A stretch of 40,894 nt of DNA from Actinomycetes bacterium (GTDB lineage: Bacteria; Actinomycetota; Acidimicrobiia; IMCC26256; PALSA-610). The position numbers were made by a program, and so were the translations under genes. Each line of letters starts with the position of its first letter. Position 1 is the first letter of the stretch. The notes beneath the pieces are model-generated. The model was not told where the DNA came from, ran no database searches, and saw nothing but the letters and a program-made list of their open reading frames with translations. Location: NCBI GenBank assembly GCA_025463875.1, contig JAODBI010000200.1:1-40894 (forward strand). Reading direction: 5' to 3'. Below, one piece after another: positions 8,388 through 17,358 of this stretch.

Positions 8388-8696
8388 TCACCCGGCGCCT
8401 TCGGTCGGCTCCGCTGTCGCTCGCCGGCTCGCGCGGCACCATTCGAGGTAGCGGACGACGTCCGCGGCGCGGGGCATCGCGGCGGAGCCGTACGCGGTCT
8501 CGAGCCGGAACCGCACGTAGTCGCGGTCGGGTCGCGGAAGGAACGGCGGGTGTGCCCACCACCGAGCGGGAACGGCTCGGCGGAACTGGCGGAGTGCGGT
8601 AAACCAGAGGTGCGGTTTGGCCAACACGGCCGAAACGGTCGGGAACCAAAAGGCCGCGCCGTGCGTCATGCCTGGGTCGCCGCGGGTGGGGCCCAT
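8388..8696 (-). CDS. Small conserved actinobacterial protein of unknown function
   Basis: A protein of about 102 residues. Its core runs from SAVLAKPHLWFTALRQF through PARWWAHPPFLPRPDRDY, VRFRLETAYG and VVRYLEWCR, a pattern I recognise from unnamed short actinobacterial proteins. It is basic and aromatic-rich, with no signal peptide or clear membrane helix. The ATG at 8696 is preceded by TACCGT with a 7-nt gap, fitting a leaderless transcript; an in-frame ATG at 8669 is the alternative. It faces away from moxR, so the two may share the promoter region 8697-8791. No function can be stated. Confidence 0.7.
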   Translation of the reverse strand: MGPTRGDPGMTHGAAFWFPTVSAVLAKPHLWFTALRQFRRAVPARWWAHPPFLPRPDRDYVRFRLETAYGSAAMPRAADVVRYLEWCRASRRATAEPTEGAG

Positions 8697-8791
8697 TCCG
8701 GGCACGGTAGCGTGGCGACGGTGGCCGGCGTCTCCCGGGGACGGCGACGGCACGCCGTGGCCCAGGCCGCCCCCGACGGAGGTCGACAACG

Positions 8792-9763
8792 GTGCAAGCC
8801 GCGCCCCGCCCTGAGCAGTCCTTCAAAGACTTGTTCGACACTCTCGCTGCGCAAATCGAGCGCGTGTTGCGAGGCAAACGGCGCGCCGTGCACCTGTCGC
8901 TCGTGTGTCTGTTCTCCGAGGGACACCTGCTGATCGAAGACGTACCAGGTGTCGGCAAGACGTCGCTCGCGAAGGCGATCGCCCGCTCGACCGGCGGCTC
9001 GTGGCGCCGGGTGCAGTTCACGCCCGACCTCCTGCCGTCCGACATCACCGGCGTCTCGGTCTGGGATCGCGCCCGGGGCGACTTCGAGTTCCGGCCCGGC
9101 GGCGTGTTCGCCAACGTCGTCCTCGCCGACGAGATCAACCGTGCATCGCCGAAGACGCAGTCGGCGCTGCTCGAGTCGATGGAAGAACGACAGGTCAGTG
9201 TCGACGCGCAGACCTACAAGCTGCCGCGTCCATTCATGGTGATCGCGACCCAGAACCCGGTCGAGCTCGAAGGCACCTATCCCCTGCCCGAGGCCCAGCT
9301 CGACCGGTTCTTGTTGCGCCTGCGCATCGGCTATCCCGACCGCGACGCGGAGATCGCGATCCTCGACGCGGAGGGAACCGAGACGATCGAGCCCGAGGAG
9401 CTCGAACCGGTCACCGATCCCGAGACCGTGGGCGCGTGGATCCACGAGCTCGGACGCATTCACGTCTCAGCCGAGCTGCAGGGCTACATCGTCGATCTCG
9501 TGGAAGCGACGCGCCATCACCGCGACCTCATGCTCGGTGTGAGTCCGCGCGGCGCACTCGCGTTGCAGCGGGCGGCGCGCGCGCTGGCGGCGAGCATCGG
9601 TCGCGCGTACGTCGTCGCCGACGACGTGAAAGTGCTGGCGCCGGCCGTCCTCGAGCACCGGCTCCTCCTGTCGTCGGAGGCGATGATGCGGGGAGTCAAT
9701 CCATCCGATGTCCTGTCGGCGATCCTCGACACGGTCGCCGTTCCTCCGACGCGCGCCGGCTGA
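8792..9763 (+). CDS. MoxR family AAA+ ATPase
   Basis: A 323-residue AAA+ ATPase of the MoxR family, chaperone-like proteins that act with von Willebrand or DUF58 proteins in assembling or activating other proteins. Visible: Walker A in VPGVGKTS (about 51-58), Walker B in VVLADEINRA, sensor region in VIATQNPVELEGTYPLPEAQLDRF, and the lid with SPRGALALQRAARALA. Length is normal. The start is GTG at 8792, with GGAGG about 10 nt upstream. It leads a three-gene operon with the DUF58 protein (12-nt gap) and the transglutaminase, a grouping widely seen in bacteria. Confidence 0.95.
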   Translation: MQAAPRPEQSFKDLFDTLAAQIERVLRGKRRAVHLSLVCLFSEGHLLIEDVPGVGKTSLAKAIARSTGGSWRRVQFTPDLLPSDITGVSVWDRARGDFEFRPGGVFANVVLADEINRASPKTQSALLESMEERQVSVDAQTYKLPRPFMVIATQNPVELEGTYPLPEAQLDRFLLRLRIGYPDRDAEIAILDAEGTETIEPEELEPVTDPETVGAWIHELGRIHVSAELQGYIVDLVEATRHHRDLMLGVSPRGALALQRAARALAASIGRAYVVADDVKVLAPAVLEHRLLLSSEAMMRGVNPSDVLSAILDTVAVPPTRAG

Positions 9764-9775
9764 GTCTCGACCCGG

Positions 9776-10963
9776 ATGCTGACCCGTCGCGGATGGTCGT
9801 TCGTCGGGGCCGCGGTCGGCCTCTTCGTCGGGGCCCGGCTGCTCGGCCTCGTGCAGCTCGCAGTGCTCTCCGTCTCCACCGTATTGCTCCTGGTGGGGGC
9901 GTACCTGTGGGTACGCGCGAAGAGCCCGGCGTTCGAGGCGCACCGCACACTCAAGGAATTACTGCAGGTGGGCGTCGAAGGTCGCGTCGACCTGACCGTG
10001 AGCGCGACCCGGCGGAGCCCCACTGTCGCGGTTGCCGACGCTTTCGACCACGGGCGACGAGCCGCACGCTTCCTGCTCGCCCCACTCGGGGAAGGCGAAG
10101 AAGCACGGGCCGCCTACCGCTTCCCCACCGACCGCCGTGGTCGTTTCGAGATCGGACCGCTGCGCGCGACGCTCACCGATCCGTTCGGGCTCGTCTCGTC
10201 GAGCCGGCGCGTGCTCGGGACAGAACAGGTGATCGTCTACCCGCAGGTGCACGAGATCGTGCCACCGCCCGACGTCGGCGGTCTCGACCTCGACCGTGAC
10301 CATCCCGCGGTCAAGGCCCGGGTCGAGTCGAGCGGCGACTTCATGACGTTGCGCGAGTACGCGCCGGGCGACGACCTGCGTCACGTGCACTGGCGTTCGA
10401 CGGCGCGCCGTGGGCATCTGATGATGCGCCAGAACGAGACGCGTCGCCGTGCGCCGGTGCTGTTGATGCTCGACGTCCGTCCCGCCACGCACGACCGCGC
10501 GTCGTTCGAGCGCGCGGTCGAAGCCGTCGCATCCATCGCGACCGCTCTCGATCGCGCCGGTCGGCCGTTCGAGGTCGCGTGGAGCACGGGGATGGCCGTG
10601 GGCGCGCCCGGGCGCCGCCATCTCGCGCACATCATGGACGAGCTCGCCATCGTCGAGCCGCACGGCGCCGATCGACTGCTCATCGCGTCGACCCGACGCC
10701 GTTCGAGCGCGCTCATCGCCGTCACCGGTCGCCTGCTCGCACCGGACGCGGCGAGTCTCGGCATGCTCGTGCGCGACGGCGGCCTGCTCGTCACGGTTCC
10801 CAGTGCAGCCGAGTCCGGTCCCGTCGCGCCGCGCGCCCGCCGCTTCCGATCCCTCGTCGTCCCTTACGACGAACGTCCATTCGCCCACTCCTGGAACGAG
10901 GCGGTGCTGCGTTGGCAGCGCACCGGCAGTCTTCCTACGTCATCGTCACCCGCGCCCTCCTGA
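9776..10963 (+). CDS. DUF58 domain membrane protein
   Basis: A 395-residue protein with two closely spaced N-terminal membrane helices (about 8-45), a beta-rich extracytoplasmic or intermediate region, and the DUF58 signature LREYAPGDDLRHVHWRSTAR (about residues 193-212). A von Willebrand-like segment follows (VLLMLDVRPATHD). DUF58 proteins are the usual partner of MoxR ATPases; their molecular task is not established, though roles in envelope assembly are suspected. The ATG is at 9776. The C-terminal end overlaps the proposed start of the transglutaminase gene by 52 nt. Confidence 0.92.
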   Translation: MLTRRGWSFVGAAVGLFVGARLLGLVQLAVLSVSTVLLLVGAYLWVRAKSPAFEAHRTLKELLQVGVEGRVDLTVSATRRSPTVAVADAFDHGRRAARFLLAPLGEGEEARAAYRFPTDRRGRFEIGPLRATLTDPFGLVSSSRRVLGTEQVIVYPQVHEIVPPPDVGGLDLDRDHPAVKARVESSGDFMTLREYAPGDDLRHVHWRSTARRGHLMMRQNETRRRAPVLLMLDVRPATHDRASFERAVEAVASIATALDRAGRPFEVAWSTGMAVGAPGRRHLAHIMDELAIVEPHGADRLLIASTRRRSSALIAVTGRLLAPDAASLGMLVRDGGLLVTVPSAAESGPVAPRARRFRSLVVPYDERPFAHSWNEAVLRWQRTGSLPTSSSPAPS

Positions 10964-13203
10964 CCGGCGGCGCGACGCTCGCGCTCGCCCGCGTCTACTC
11001 CGGTGCGTCATGGGTCGCGCCCTTGCTGCTTGCGGCGGCATTGCCGGCACTGATCCTCACCCTGGGCGAACGGCGGCGCTGGAACCCCTTCGTAACCATC
11101 GGCGGAACGCTCGTGGTCGGTGCGTGGTTGGCGATCCTCGTCGATGATCCGTCGGAGACCATTGCCGGATTACCGACCGCGAGTGCGCTTGCAACCCTCG
11201 GGCACGATCTCTCGAACGCTCCCCACGTACTCAGGTCGGCGGTCGTGCCTGTCGATCCGGTCGGCGCGGCTCTGACCCTCGCCGTTGTCGCGACCTTCGT
11301 CGCGGCGCTCGCGACCGAGCTCATCGCCCGGCGTCTCGAAGCACCGATCGGTGCGATCGGACCGAGCATCGCGCTCTACGTCGCGATGTGCGCGCTCGGG
11401 TCCGGGCGCTGGGAACCGACGACCGCCGTGTACGCGATCGTCGTCGTCGAATACCTCGTCGCGCTGCAACACACCGAGTTGGAAACGCGCCGTACGTGGT
11501 TCCAGAGCACACACAATCGGCGGTCCCAGTTGGTCGCGGGCGGGGCACTCGCGGGGGCGCTTGCAGTCGCGGTCGCCGTCACGATCGGACCCGGCGTTCC
11601 GGGCGCGCGCGGCGGCGCGTGGATCAAGTACCGCGGCGCCGGCGAAGGTCACGGATCCAGCATTCTCAACGTCACCTCACCGCTCGTGTCGGTCGGCGCC
11701 AAGTTGAACGGGCGCGACAACACGACCGAGGTCTTCACCGTCGAGACCAACCAGGAGTCGGGCGACTACTGGCGCGTCATCGCGCTCGACCAGTTCAAGG
11801 ACGACGGCTGGGGACTCGCTTCGGACCAACGTCCGGCGTCGCGGCTGCCCGGCGCAACACGCGGACCCGGCACGGAGGTCTTCACGCAGACCTTCCAGCT
11901 GTCCGCCATCGATGCCCATTGGCTGCCGGCCGCGTACCGCCCGATCCGCATCGACCTTCCGGGATCGCAGGTGCTGCCCGGCTCGACCTCGCTCTTCCTC
12001 GAACAGGCACTGACCGGCATCACGTACCGGGTCCAGTCGGAGATCTCGAACCCCGACAAGACCATCCTCGAATCGGTGACCTTCGACGATCTCCGGACGA
12101 TGACCGACGACGTGCAGCTCCCGCCGAACTTCTCCGGCAATGCCCGCGAGCTCGCTCACACGGTCACCGCGCGCGCGGTGACGCCGTATGACAAAGCGCT
12201 CGCGCTGATGCAGTTCTTCCAGTCGGATCCGTTCATCTACGACCAGAGCGTCGATCTCGGCGCGAACGCCCACGCTCTCGACCAGTTCCTCTTCAAGACG
12301 CACCGCGGCTTCTGCGAGCAGTACTCGGCGGCCTTCGCCGAACTGGCCCGTTCCGTCGGGCTTCCGACGCGCGTGGCGGTCGGGTACCAACGGGGCACGC
12401 TCGGCGCCGACGGCCGCTGGCACGTCGCGGAGAAGGACGCGCACGCGTGGCCCGAAGTGTGGCTCGGACCGACGGTCGGTTGGTACCGCTTCGAACCGAC
12501 GCCCGGCCGCCTCGATCCCGTGACCGGCCTCGGCACGGCGCCCCGAGGACCGGCCGCGCCGACCACCACGACACCTACCACGACCGCGGGACCGACGACG
12601 CCGACAACCGCGAGTGGTACAGCGACTTCAATTCCACCCCTGGGCATCCAGACGATCCAGCCGCCCCCACCCAAGTCGTCGTCGAACACGCGCGGGCACG
12701 TCGTGACCGTGATCCTGGTCGTGATCGCGAGCGCGCTGCTCGCGTCGCTCGCGTTCGTCGCGTTCCTCGCGTACTCGGCCTGGTTGCGCACGCGCCGCCG
12801 GCGGCGCGATCCCGACGATCGACGGCGCGTGCTCGGCGCGTGGACGGAAGCGCTCGAGCGGCTCGCGGCCGCGGGCATCATTCGCCGGCCCGCGACGACG
12901 TCACTCGAGTTCGCGCTGCGACAGGCGCCGGCGCTCGGCGCGGGCGCGGCGGGTCCGCCACTCATGGATCTCGCACGCCTGCATACCGCCGCGATGTACT
13001 CCCCCGATCCGCCGACGCCCGACGATGCCGATACGGCGTGGACGGAGGTCGATGCGATCGCCACCGCGCTGCGAGCAACGGTGCCGCGGACGCGGCGCTT
13101 GCGGGCCCGCTGGTGGTCAGCCGCGCGGCGGACGAAACCCACCTCCGCCGACGATGCCGACTCCGACGACTCGGAGGAAGACGACCTCAGCCCTCAGCGG
13201 TGA
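10912..13203 (+). CDS. TgpA-type membrane transglutaminase-like protein
   Basis: A large integral membrane protein with an N-terminal block of hydrophobic helices (about residues 15-230, DUF3488-like), an extracytoplasmic transglutaminase-like domain, a Thr/Pro-rich linker, a final membrane helix (about 600-630) and a cytoplasmic tail of the DUF4129 kind. The catalytic Cys lies in GFCEQYSAAFAELARSVG (C468) and the His in DAHAWPEV (H511); the third position is in RFEPTPG. The start is uncertain: TTG at 10912 is the first plausible codon that keeps the first helix, and there is no ATG or GTG nearby. The open frame continues upstream inside the DUF58 gene but that part is shadow sequence. It overlaps the DUF58 gene by 52 nt, implying coupling. 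Likely substrate is a cell-surface protein or peptide. Confidence 0.9.
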   Translation: MAAHRQSSYVIVTRALLTGGATLALARVYSGASWVAPLLLAAALPALILTLGERRRWNPFVTIGGTLVVGAWLAILVDDPSETIAGLPTASALATLGHDLSNAPHVLRSAVVPVDPVGAALTLAVVATFVAALATELIARRLEAPIGAIGPSIALYVAMCALGSGRWEPTTAVYAIVVVEYLVALQHTELETRRTWFQSTHNRRSQLVAGGALAGALAVAVAVTIGPGVPGARGGAWIKYRGAGEGHGSSILNVTSPLVSVGAKLNGRDNTTEVFTVETNQESGDYWRVIALDQFKDDGWGLASDQRPASRLPGATRGPGTEVFTQTFQLSAIDAHWLPAAYRPIRIDLPGSQVLPGSTSLFLEQALTGITYRVQSEISNPDKTILESVTFDDLRTMTDDVQLPPNFSGNARELAHTVTARAVTPYDKALALMQFFQSDPFIYDQSVDLGANAHALDQFLFKTHRGFCEQYSAAFAELARSVGLPTRVAVGYQRGTLGADGRWHVAEKDAHAWPEVWLGPTVGWYRFEPTPGRLDPVTGLGTAPRGPAAPTTTTPTTTAGPTTPTTASGTATSIPPLGIQTIQPPPPKSSSNTRGHVVTVILVVIASALLASLAFVAFLAYSAWLRTRRRRRDPDDRRRVLGAWTEALERLAAAGIIRRPATTSLEFALRQAPALGAGAAGPPLMDLARLHTAAMYSPDPPTPDDADTAWTEVDAIATALRATVPRTRRLRARWWSAARRTKPTSADDADSDDSEEDDLSPQR

Positions 13204-13609
13204 GGCGTTCGACGAACGCGGCCCGTTCGAGGCTGAACGCGCGCACATCGGCATCGACCTCGGCCGCGACCTGGTCGACCGCGACGAACAACGCGAGCTG
13301 TCCGGCCCGGAGCGCGTCGAGGATCTGGCCGTCGTCATGGCATGCCCACACGTGGCGGCCGTCGGTGATGAGCCGCAGGCTCGAGAGGTCGTGACCGGCG
13401 TCTCGTACCGCGTCGAGCGCGACGCGGACGCGCGCGGAGGGAAGCCCGGCGTCGAGCATCGACCGCACGATCCGCAGTGCAACCAGGTCCCGAAAGCCGT
13501 AGCCGCCCCGGGCGGAGCTGGGAGTGACCAGACCGGAGCGCGACCAATACCTCAGTTGCGCAACCGTGCAGTTCGAGAGTCGGGCCGCCTGAGTTGCGGT
13601 GAAGCCCAC
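13187..13609 (-). CDS. MerR-like DNA-binding regulator
   Basis: A protein of about 140 residues. It opens with a winged helix-turn-helix of MerR type (FTATQAARLSNCTVAQLRYWSR, then GLVTP and GGYGFRDLVALRIV), followed by a helical effector part without the cysteines of metal-sensing MerR proteins. The GTG at 13609 puts the helix-turn-helix at the N-terminus as in the family; the frame is open upstream to 13750, but that region is coded by the DUF3040 gene in another frame. It starts 10 nt after the DUF3040 stop, so the two are probably co-transcribed. Its 3' end overlaps the convergent transglutaminase gene by 17 nt. Target genes unknown. Confidence 0.75.
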   Translation of the reverse strand: MGFTATQAARLSNCTVAQLRYWSRSGLVTPSSARGGYGFRDLVALRIVRSMLDAGLPSARVRVALDAVRDAGHDLSSLRLITDGRHVWACHDDGQILDALRAGQLALFVAVDQVAAEVDADVRAFSLERAAFVERLTAEG

Positions 13610-13619
13610 CGTCGGCGCG

Positions 13620-14000
13620 TCAGGAGTCGTCGCGCCGGAAACGATCGCGCCACTGTTTGCCGCGGTCGCCGAACATTCCGCGCAACCCACCCTGGGCGCG
13701 CAGCCCACCGGTGAGTGTTTCGAGTCCGGCGCGGCCGAGCTTGCGCACATGGCGTTCGATCACCAAGGAGCAGCCCAACATGACCGCGAACCCGATCGCG
13801 CCGACCCACACATGGGACGCGAACGTGAACACCAGCAGCACGAGTCCGCCCAGGAGCCCGAGGGCCGCCCAACGGATCATGCGCGCCGAATGGCGGTACA
13901 GCGTCGTGCGCGAAACGCGTTCGCCGAGCGCGGGATCGGTCGCATTGAGCTGCGCTTCGATCTCGCGGAGGATCTTCTGCTCTTCGTCCGAGAGCGGCAT
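13620..14000 (-). CDS. DUF3040 family membrane protein
   Basis: A 126-residue actinobacterial protein. The DUF3040 hallmark MPLSDEEQKILREIEAQL opens it, followed by two membrane helices (about 46-85) and a basic C-terminus ending in RDRFRRDDS. Function is unknown. DUF3040 genes are often found near dinB and the division cluster in actinobacteria, as here. The start ATG at 14000 matches the family beginning; an ATG three codons earlier is possible. The stop is 10 nt before the regulator start. Confidence 0.9.
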   Translation of the reverse strand: MPLSDEEQKILREIEAQLNATDPALGERVSRTTLYRHSARMIRWAALGLLGGLVLLVFTFASHVWVGAIGFAVMLGCSLVIERHVRKLGRAGLETLTGGLRAQGGLRGMFGDRGKQWRDRFRRDDS

Positions 14001-14070
14001 GCCACCCATTCTCGCGCAGCCGGCCAGGGCCAACAACGCGCGGACCGCCCGGACGGGCCTCCGGGCGGAG

Positions 14071-15141
14071 TCAGTTGACCGATTTGGGCGTCCCGCCGTC
14101 GGCAGCCGACCGGTAAATCGCGTCGACCAGGCGATGTGCCGCGAGCGCGTCGCCGGCGCGCGGATGGCCGATGGTCGTGGGGTCCGCCGATCCCTGCGCT
14201 CGCAGTTGCACCAGGGAGTCGAGGAACGACTTCGACGGCTCGGCGTACTGCGCCAGCGCTTTGGCGTAGACCGCCGGGAGCGTGAACCGCTCGCTCCAGG
14301 CCGGCGCCTCGGCCTCGACGAGCAGCTCGCCGTCGTCGGTGAGGACGTGGACCGGCCCGAGGTAGTCGTCGTCGGTCCAGAGCATCGCCTTCTCGCAGAA
14401 CACTTCGAGTCGCCGGCTGGACTCGCGGCTGAGCACTTGGTGCCAGACACTCGTGAGCTGGGCAATCGAGCCGTCGGCATAGGTGAAGGTGGCCGCTGCG
14501 GTGTCCTCGATGCCCGGGTATCCGAATCGGGACGCGGTACGCGCCGAGACCTCGACGGGGTCGCCGAGTGTCCACCGGACGACGTCGACGTCGTGGATCG
14601 AGTGCTCGATCACCGTCCCGCCTCCGGCGTGGGCGACGTCGCCCCGCCACGTCGATCCATACAGCCCCTGGACCGGAAAATACTGGTCGTCTCGCATCAC
14701 CGCCGCGAGCGCCGGCCCGTATGCAGCCGAAGCCACGGTGGTCGCGATGTTCCGGAACACGGGAGCCCAGCGCAGGACGAGACCGACCTGATGGGGAACG
14801 CGCTCCAGCGCGGCACCGACGCGGACGGCTGTCGCCAGATCCGGCGCCAACGGCTTCTCGCAAAAGATCGCCAGTCCCCGGTCGGCGGCCGCTTCCACCG
14901 CCGCGAGGTGGGCCGCCGTCCATGTGCACACCCAGACCACGTCGACCTCGTCGAGCAGCGCCTCGAGGCTCTGCTTCGGCTCGCCCCCCTGGTGGCGCGC
15001 CACCTTGGCGGCACGGGCCGGATCGTCGTCGAACGTCGCCGTCAGACGGCCGTCGATCAGGGCGGCGTCGGCCAGCTGTTGCAACGCGACGGCGTGCACC
15101 GTCCCGATGTGCCCGCAGCCGACGAGCCCGATCCGCATCAT
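14071..15141 (-). CDS. Gfo/Idh/MocA family NAD(P)-dependent oxidoreductase
   Basis: A 356-residue dehydrogenase of the family that oxidises sugars, inositols and related polyols. It has an N-terminal Rossmann fold (RIGLVGCGHIGTVHAVAL), the conserved FCEKPLAPDLATAVRV block (about 94-109) with the EKP lysine, and GGGTVIEHSIHDVDVVRWTLG with the HDVD motif used in substrate binding. Substrate cannot be read from sequence. The start ATG at 15141 shares four bases (ATGA) with the dinB stop codon, and GAGGTGAGGGG lies upstream, so it is translated with dinB. The pairing with a DNA polymerase looks like operon convenience rather than shared function. Confidence 0.9.
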   Translation of the reverse strand: MMRIGLVGCGHIGTVHAVALQQLADAALIDGRLTATFDDDPARAAKVARHQGGEPKQSLEALLDEVDVVWVCTWTAAHLAAVEAAADRGLAIFCEKPLAPDLATAVRVGAALERVPHQVGLVLRWAPVFRNIATTVASAAYGPALAAVMRDDQYFPVQGLYGSTWRGDVAHAGGGTVIEHSIHDVDVVRWTLGDPVEVSARTASRFGYPGIEDTAAATFTYADGSIAQLTSVWHQVLSRESSRRLEVFCEKAMLWTDDDYLGPVHVLTDDGELLVEAEAPAWSERFTLPAVYAKALAQYAEPSKSFLDSLVQLRAQGSADPTTIGHPRAGDALAAHRLVDAIYRSAADGGTPKSVN

Positions 15142-16388
15142 CTCGTGCCCCTCACCTCTCGGCCCGGCATCTGGTCGTCCGGCGCCGGCCTCTTGGGTTC
15201 GACGAGCGTCGCGGGCCCCACCGATCGGGTCCCGAACCGGTCGCGCACCTCGTCGACCGCGCGCTCCACCGCGGCGCGCCGTTCGGTGCGCTGTTGACGA
15301 TCGCTCTCGCCGACGCCTGAGAGGTCGAACGTGCTCTGCACCGCGGCGACCGAGTCGAGCTGGGCCAGGGAGACGCCGAGCAACCGCACTCCGCGGCCGA
15401 CGTCGAACTCGGCGAGCAGGGCGCGTGCCACGTCGAGCACGACGGTGCTGACGTCGGTCGGCTCGGGCAGCGTGCGGGCGCGCGTGCGCGTCTCGAAGTC
15501 GCCGAACCGGATCTTGATGTTGACCGTCCGGGCGGTGAGTCCGGCGCTGCGAAGACGGGCGCACGCGCGGTCGGCCAGCCGGACGAGCTCGCGGTCACAC
15601 GCGGTCGGAGTGCGCAGGTCGGTACCGAACGTCTCCTCGGCGCCGATCGACTTCGCGTCGCGCTCCGGCACGACCGCGCGGCCGTCGTCGTTGCGAGCGA
15701 GCGCGTGCAGGTGCTGCCCGAGACTAGATCCGAGTGTGCGCACGAGCGATTGCTCGTCGACGGCGGCGACGTCACCGATGGAACGCAATCCCATGCGCTC
15801 GAGCTTCGTCAGCGTGGCCGGACCGACACCCCACAGCCTCGACACGGGCAACGGAGCCAGGAACTGCCGCTCGGTACCGGGTTCGATCATCAGCACGCCG
15901 TCGGGCTTGGCGAGATCGCTCGCGAGCTTGGCGAGAAATTTCGTCGACGCACCGCCCACCGAGAGACAGAGCCCGACTTCGTCGAGCACGCGGCGGCGGA
16001 TCGTCGCCGCGATCTCGGCGGGATCGCCGAGCATCCGGCGCGCGCCGGCCACGTCGACGAACGCTTCGTCGATCGACAACTGCTCGACGAGCGGTGAGAT
16101 CGAGGCGAGCACCGCCATGACCTCGTGGCTCTTCTCCACGTAGCGCGCCATGCGCGGGGAAAGGAACTCCGCCTGCGGACATGCCTTGCGCGCCCGGGCC
16201 ATCGGCATCGCCGATCTCACACCGAACACGCGTGCTTCATAGCTCGCGGTGCTCACCACCCCGCGATTGCCGAGCCCACCGACGACGACGGGCTTGCCCC
16301 GCAGACCGGGGTCGTCGAGCTGCTCGACCGACGCGAAGAACGCATCGAGATCGACGTGCAGGATCGTCGCGTCGTCACGCATCGTCAC
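15138..16388 (-). CDS. dinB: DNA polymerase IV (Y-family, DinB)
   Basis: A 416-residue error-prone translesion polymerase. Motifs: HVDLDAFFASVEQ (catalytic Asp13), the YEAR steric block and nucleotide-binding area (about 50-53), SIDEAFVDV (D107, E108), the helix-hairpin-helix region LWGVGPATLTKLERMG, and a little-finger domain (GAEETFGTDL onwards). All key acidic residues are present, so it is probably active. The C-terminal tail (KRPAPDDQMPG) lacks a clear QL(S/D)LF clamp-binding motif, although a Gln-containing segment LAQLDSV occurs earlier. The start is GTG at 16388 with an alternative ATG two codons later. I see no LexA box directly upstream. Confidence 0.95.
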   Translation of the reverse strand: MTMRDDATILHVDLDAFFASVEQLDDPGLRGKPVVVGGLGNRGVVSTASYEARVFGVRSAMPMARARKACPQAEFLSPRMARYVEKSHEVMAVLASISPLVEQLSIDEAFVDVAGARRMLGDPAEIAATIRRRVLDEVGLCLSVGGASTKFLAKLASDLAKPDGVLMIEPGTERQFLAPLPVSRLWGVGPATLTKLERMGLRSIGDVAAVDEQSLVRTLGSSLGQHLHALARNDDGRAVVPERDAKSIGAEETFGTDLRTPTACDRELVRLADRACARLRSAGLTARTVNIKIRFGDFETRTRARTLPEPTDVSTVVLDVARALLAEFDVGRGVRLLGVSLAQLDSVAAVQSTFDLSGVGESDRQQRTERRAAVERAVDEVRDRFGTRSVGPATLVEPKRPAPDDQMPGREVRGTR

Positions 16389-16441
16389 GACGCGGTCTTC
16401 GATGACAGGGCCCTCATGTCACGACCGGCGGGATCGAGACT

Positions 16442-16942
16442 TCACGGGCCGGCCCGCACGACGCGCATGTCGTCGCGGGTCGTACCGAAGACGTCGTAGC
16501 GGAAGTCGACGCCGATTCCCGGCTCCCACCGATCGCGCAGCCACGCCGACAGAGGCTCGCCCACCCACGGCGCGCACGACGCGAGCAGCGCCGCGCATTC
16601 GGTGGCCGGCACGAACGTCGCCTCGACGACGATGCCGTCCGGGTCGTCGATGACGACGTCGCCCTCGAACGCGACCGCGAGATGCACCTCGCAGCGCATG
16701 CGCCAACCCATGTCGGGGGCGTGCGCACGCACTTCGTAGAGCGGACCGCTCCACTCGCGCACGTGCAGGCCGGTCTCTTCTTGCACCTCACGGGTGAGGC
16801 CGGCGAGCAGGTCGGCGTCGTCGGCGTCGATCACGCCGCCCGGCGTGCTCCAGTCCTCGACTCCGCCGCGCCGAACGTTGCGCACGAGCAGCACGCCGGC
16901 GGTCGTCTCGAGCAATCCTCCGGCGACGGTCCACTCGCGCAC
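16442..16942 (-). CDS. Nudix hydrolase
   Basis: A 166-residue Nudix-fold protein, which would hydrolyse a nucleoside diphosphate linked to another moiety. The Nudix box is present as TPGGVIDADDADLLAGLTRE followed by VQEETGL. The REVQEETG half is canonical, but the loop between the glycines and REV is one residue longer than usual and lacks the first Glu, which may change metal binding or substrate. The GTG at 16942 is the chosen start; no convincing ribosome binding site is visible and the frame is open upstream. It lies 53 nt upstream of dinB on the same strand and could clean up damaged nucleotides, which is only inference. Confidence 0.82.
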   Translation of the reverse strand: MREWTVAGGLLETTAGVLLVRNVRRGGVEDWSTPGGVIDADDADLLAGLTREVQEETGLHVREWSGPLYEVRAHAPDMGWRMRCEVHLAVAFEGDVVIDDPDGIVVEATFVPATECAALLASCAPWVGEPLSAWLRDRWEPGIGVDFRYDVFGTTRDDMRVVRAGP

Positions 16943-16996
16943 GGGCGACAGTCTCGCGCTTCCCTCGCCTTCGAAGCGCGCCGGTACGATCGCCCG

Positions 16997-17335
16997 GTGG
17001 CCGCCGAGATCACCCCGGAACACCCGAACCTGCCCCGGCGGGGCGCGCTCGGAACCATGTTCGTGGCCATCGCGCTGTCGGGCTCCCTCGGCGGCTTGAT
17101 CGGGTACAGCCTGGTCGCCACGACGTGCCCCGACACGCCGACCCGAGCCGAGCAGCTCCTGCAACAGATCCGCGGCTTCCAGGTGCACGTGCCGTCGTGC
17201 GCGTGGAAGGAGTTCGGCGGCGCGCTCGTCGGAACCATCCTCGCCGCCCTCGGTGCGGCGACGATCGCCGTGCTGGTGCTCCGCGCCCAATACGAATGGC
17301 GCGGCCACGCACCCAAGCGCATCTCTCGGAGCTAG
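16997..17335 (+). CDS. Small two-helix membrane protein
   Basis: A 112-residue protein not recognised by family. It has a short hydrophilic N-terminus, a membrane helix at about 20-44 (FVAIALSGSLGGLIGYSL), an extracytoplasmic loop containing two Cys (TTCPDTP and VPSCAW) that could form a disulfide, a second helix at about 75-97, and a basic tail (RISRS). The GTG at 16997 is preceded by TACGAT at 16985-16990, leaving 6 nt, a typical leaderless arrangement. It is divergent from the Nudix gene (55-nt gap). The open frame continues upstream but shows no family features there. Confidence 0.65.
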   Translation: MAAEITPEHPNLPRRGALGTMFVAIALSGSLGGLIGYSLVATTCPDTPTRAEQLLQQIRGFQVHVPSCAWKEFGGALVGTILAALGAATIAVLVLRAQYEWRGHAPKRISRS

Positions 17336-17358
17336 CCGCCTCGGCCCGAGGCCCGGGC

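Noticed and set aside
8242-9138. Extension of the HNH protein upstream to 9138
   Set aside because: The added sequence overlaps moxR in antisense and has no family similarity; a strong ribosome binding site supports the GTG at 8241.
10579-10911. Upstream extension of the transglutaminase frame inside the DUF58 gene
   Set aside because: The translation is Arg/His-rich shadow sequence and the DUF58 motifs lie in the other frame.
16682-16996. Upstream extension of the small membrane protein
   Set aside because: It is antisense to the Nudix gene, and a leaderless start at 16997 explains the gene.
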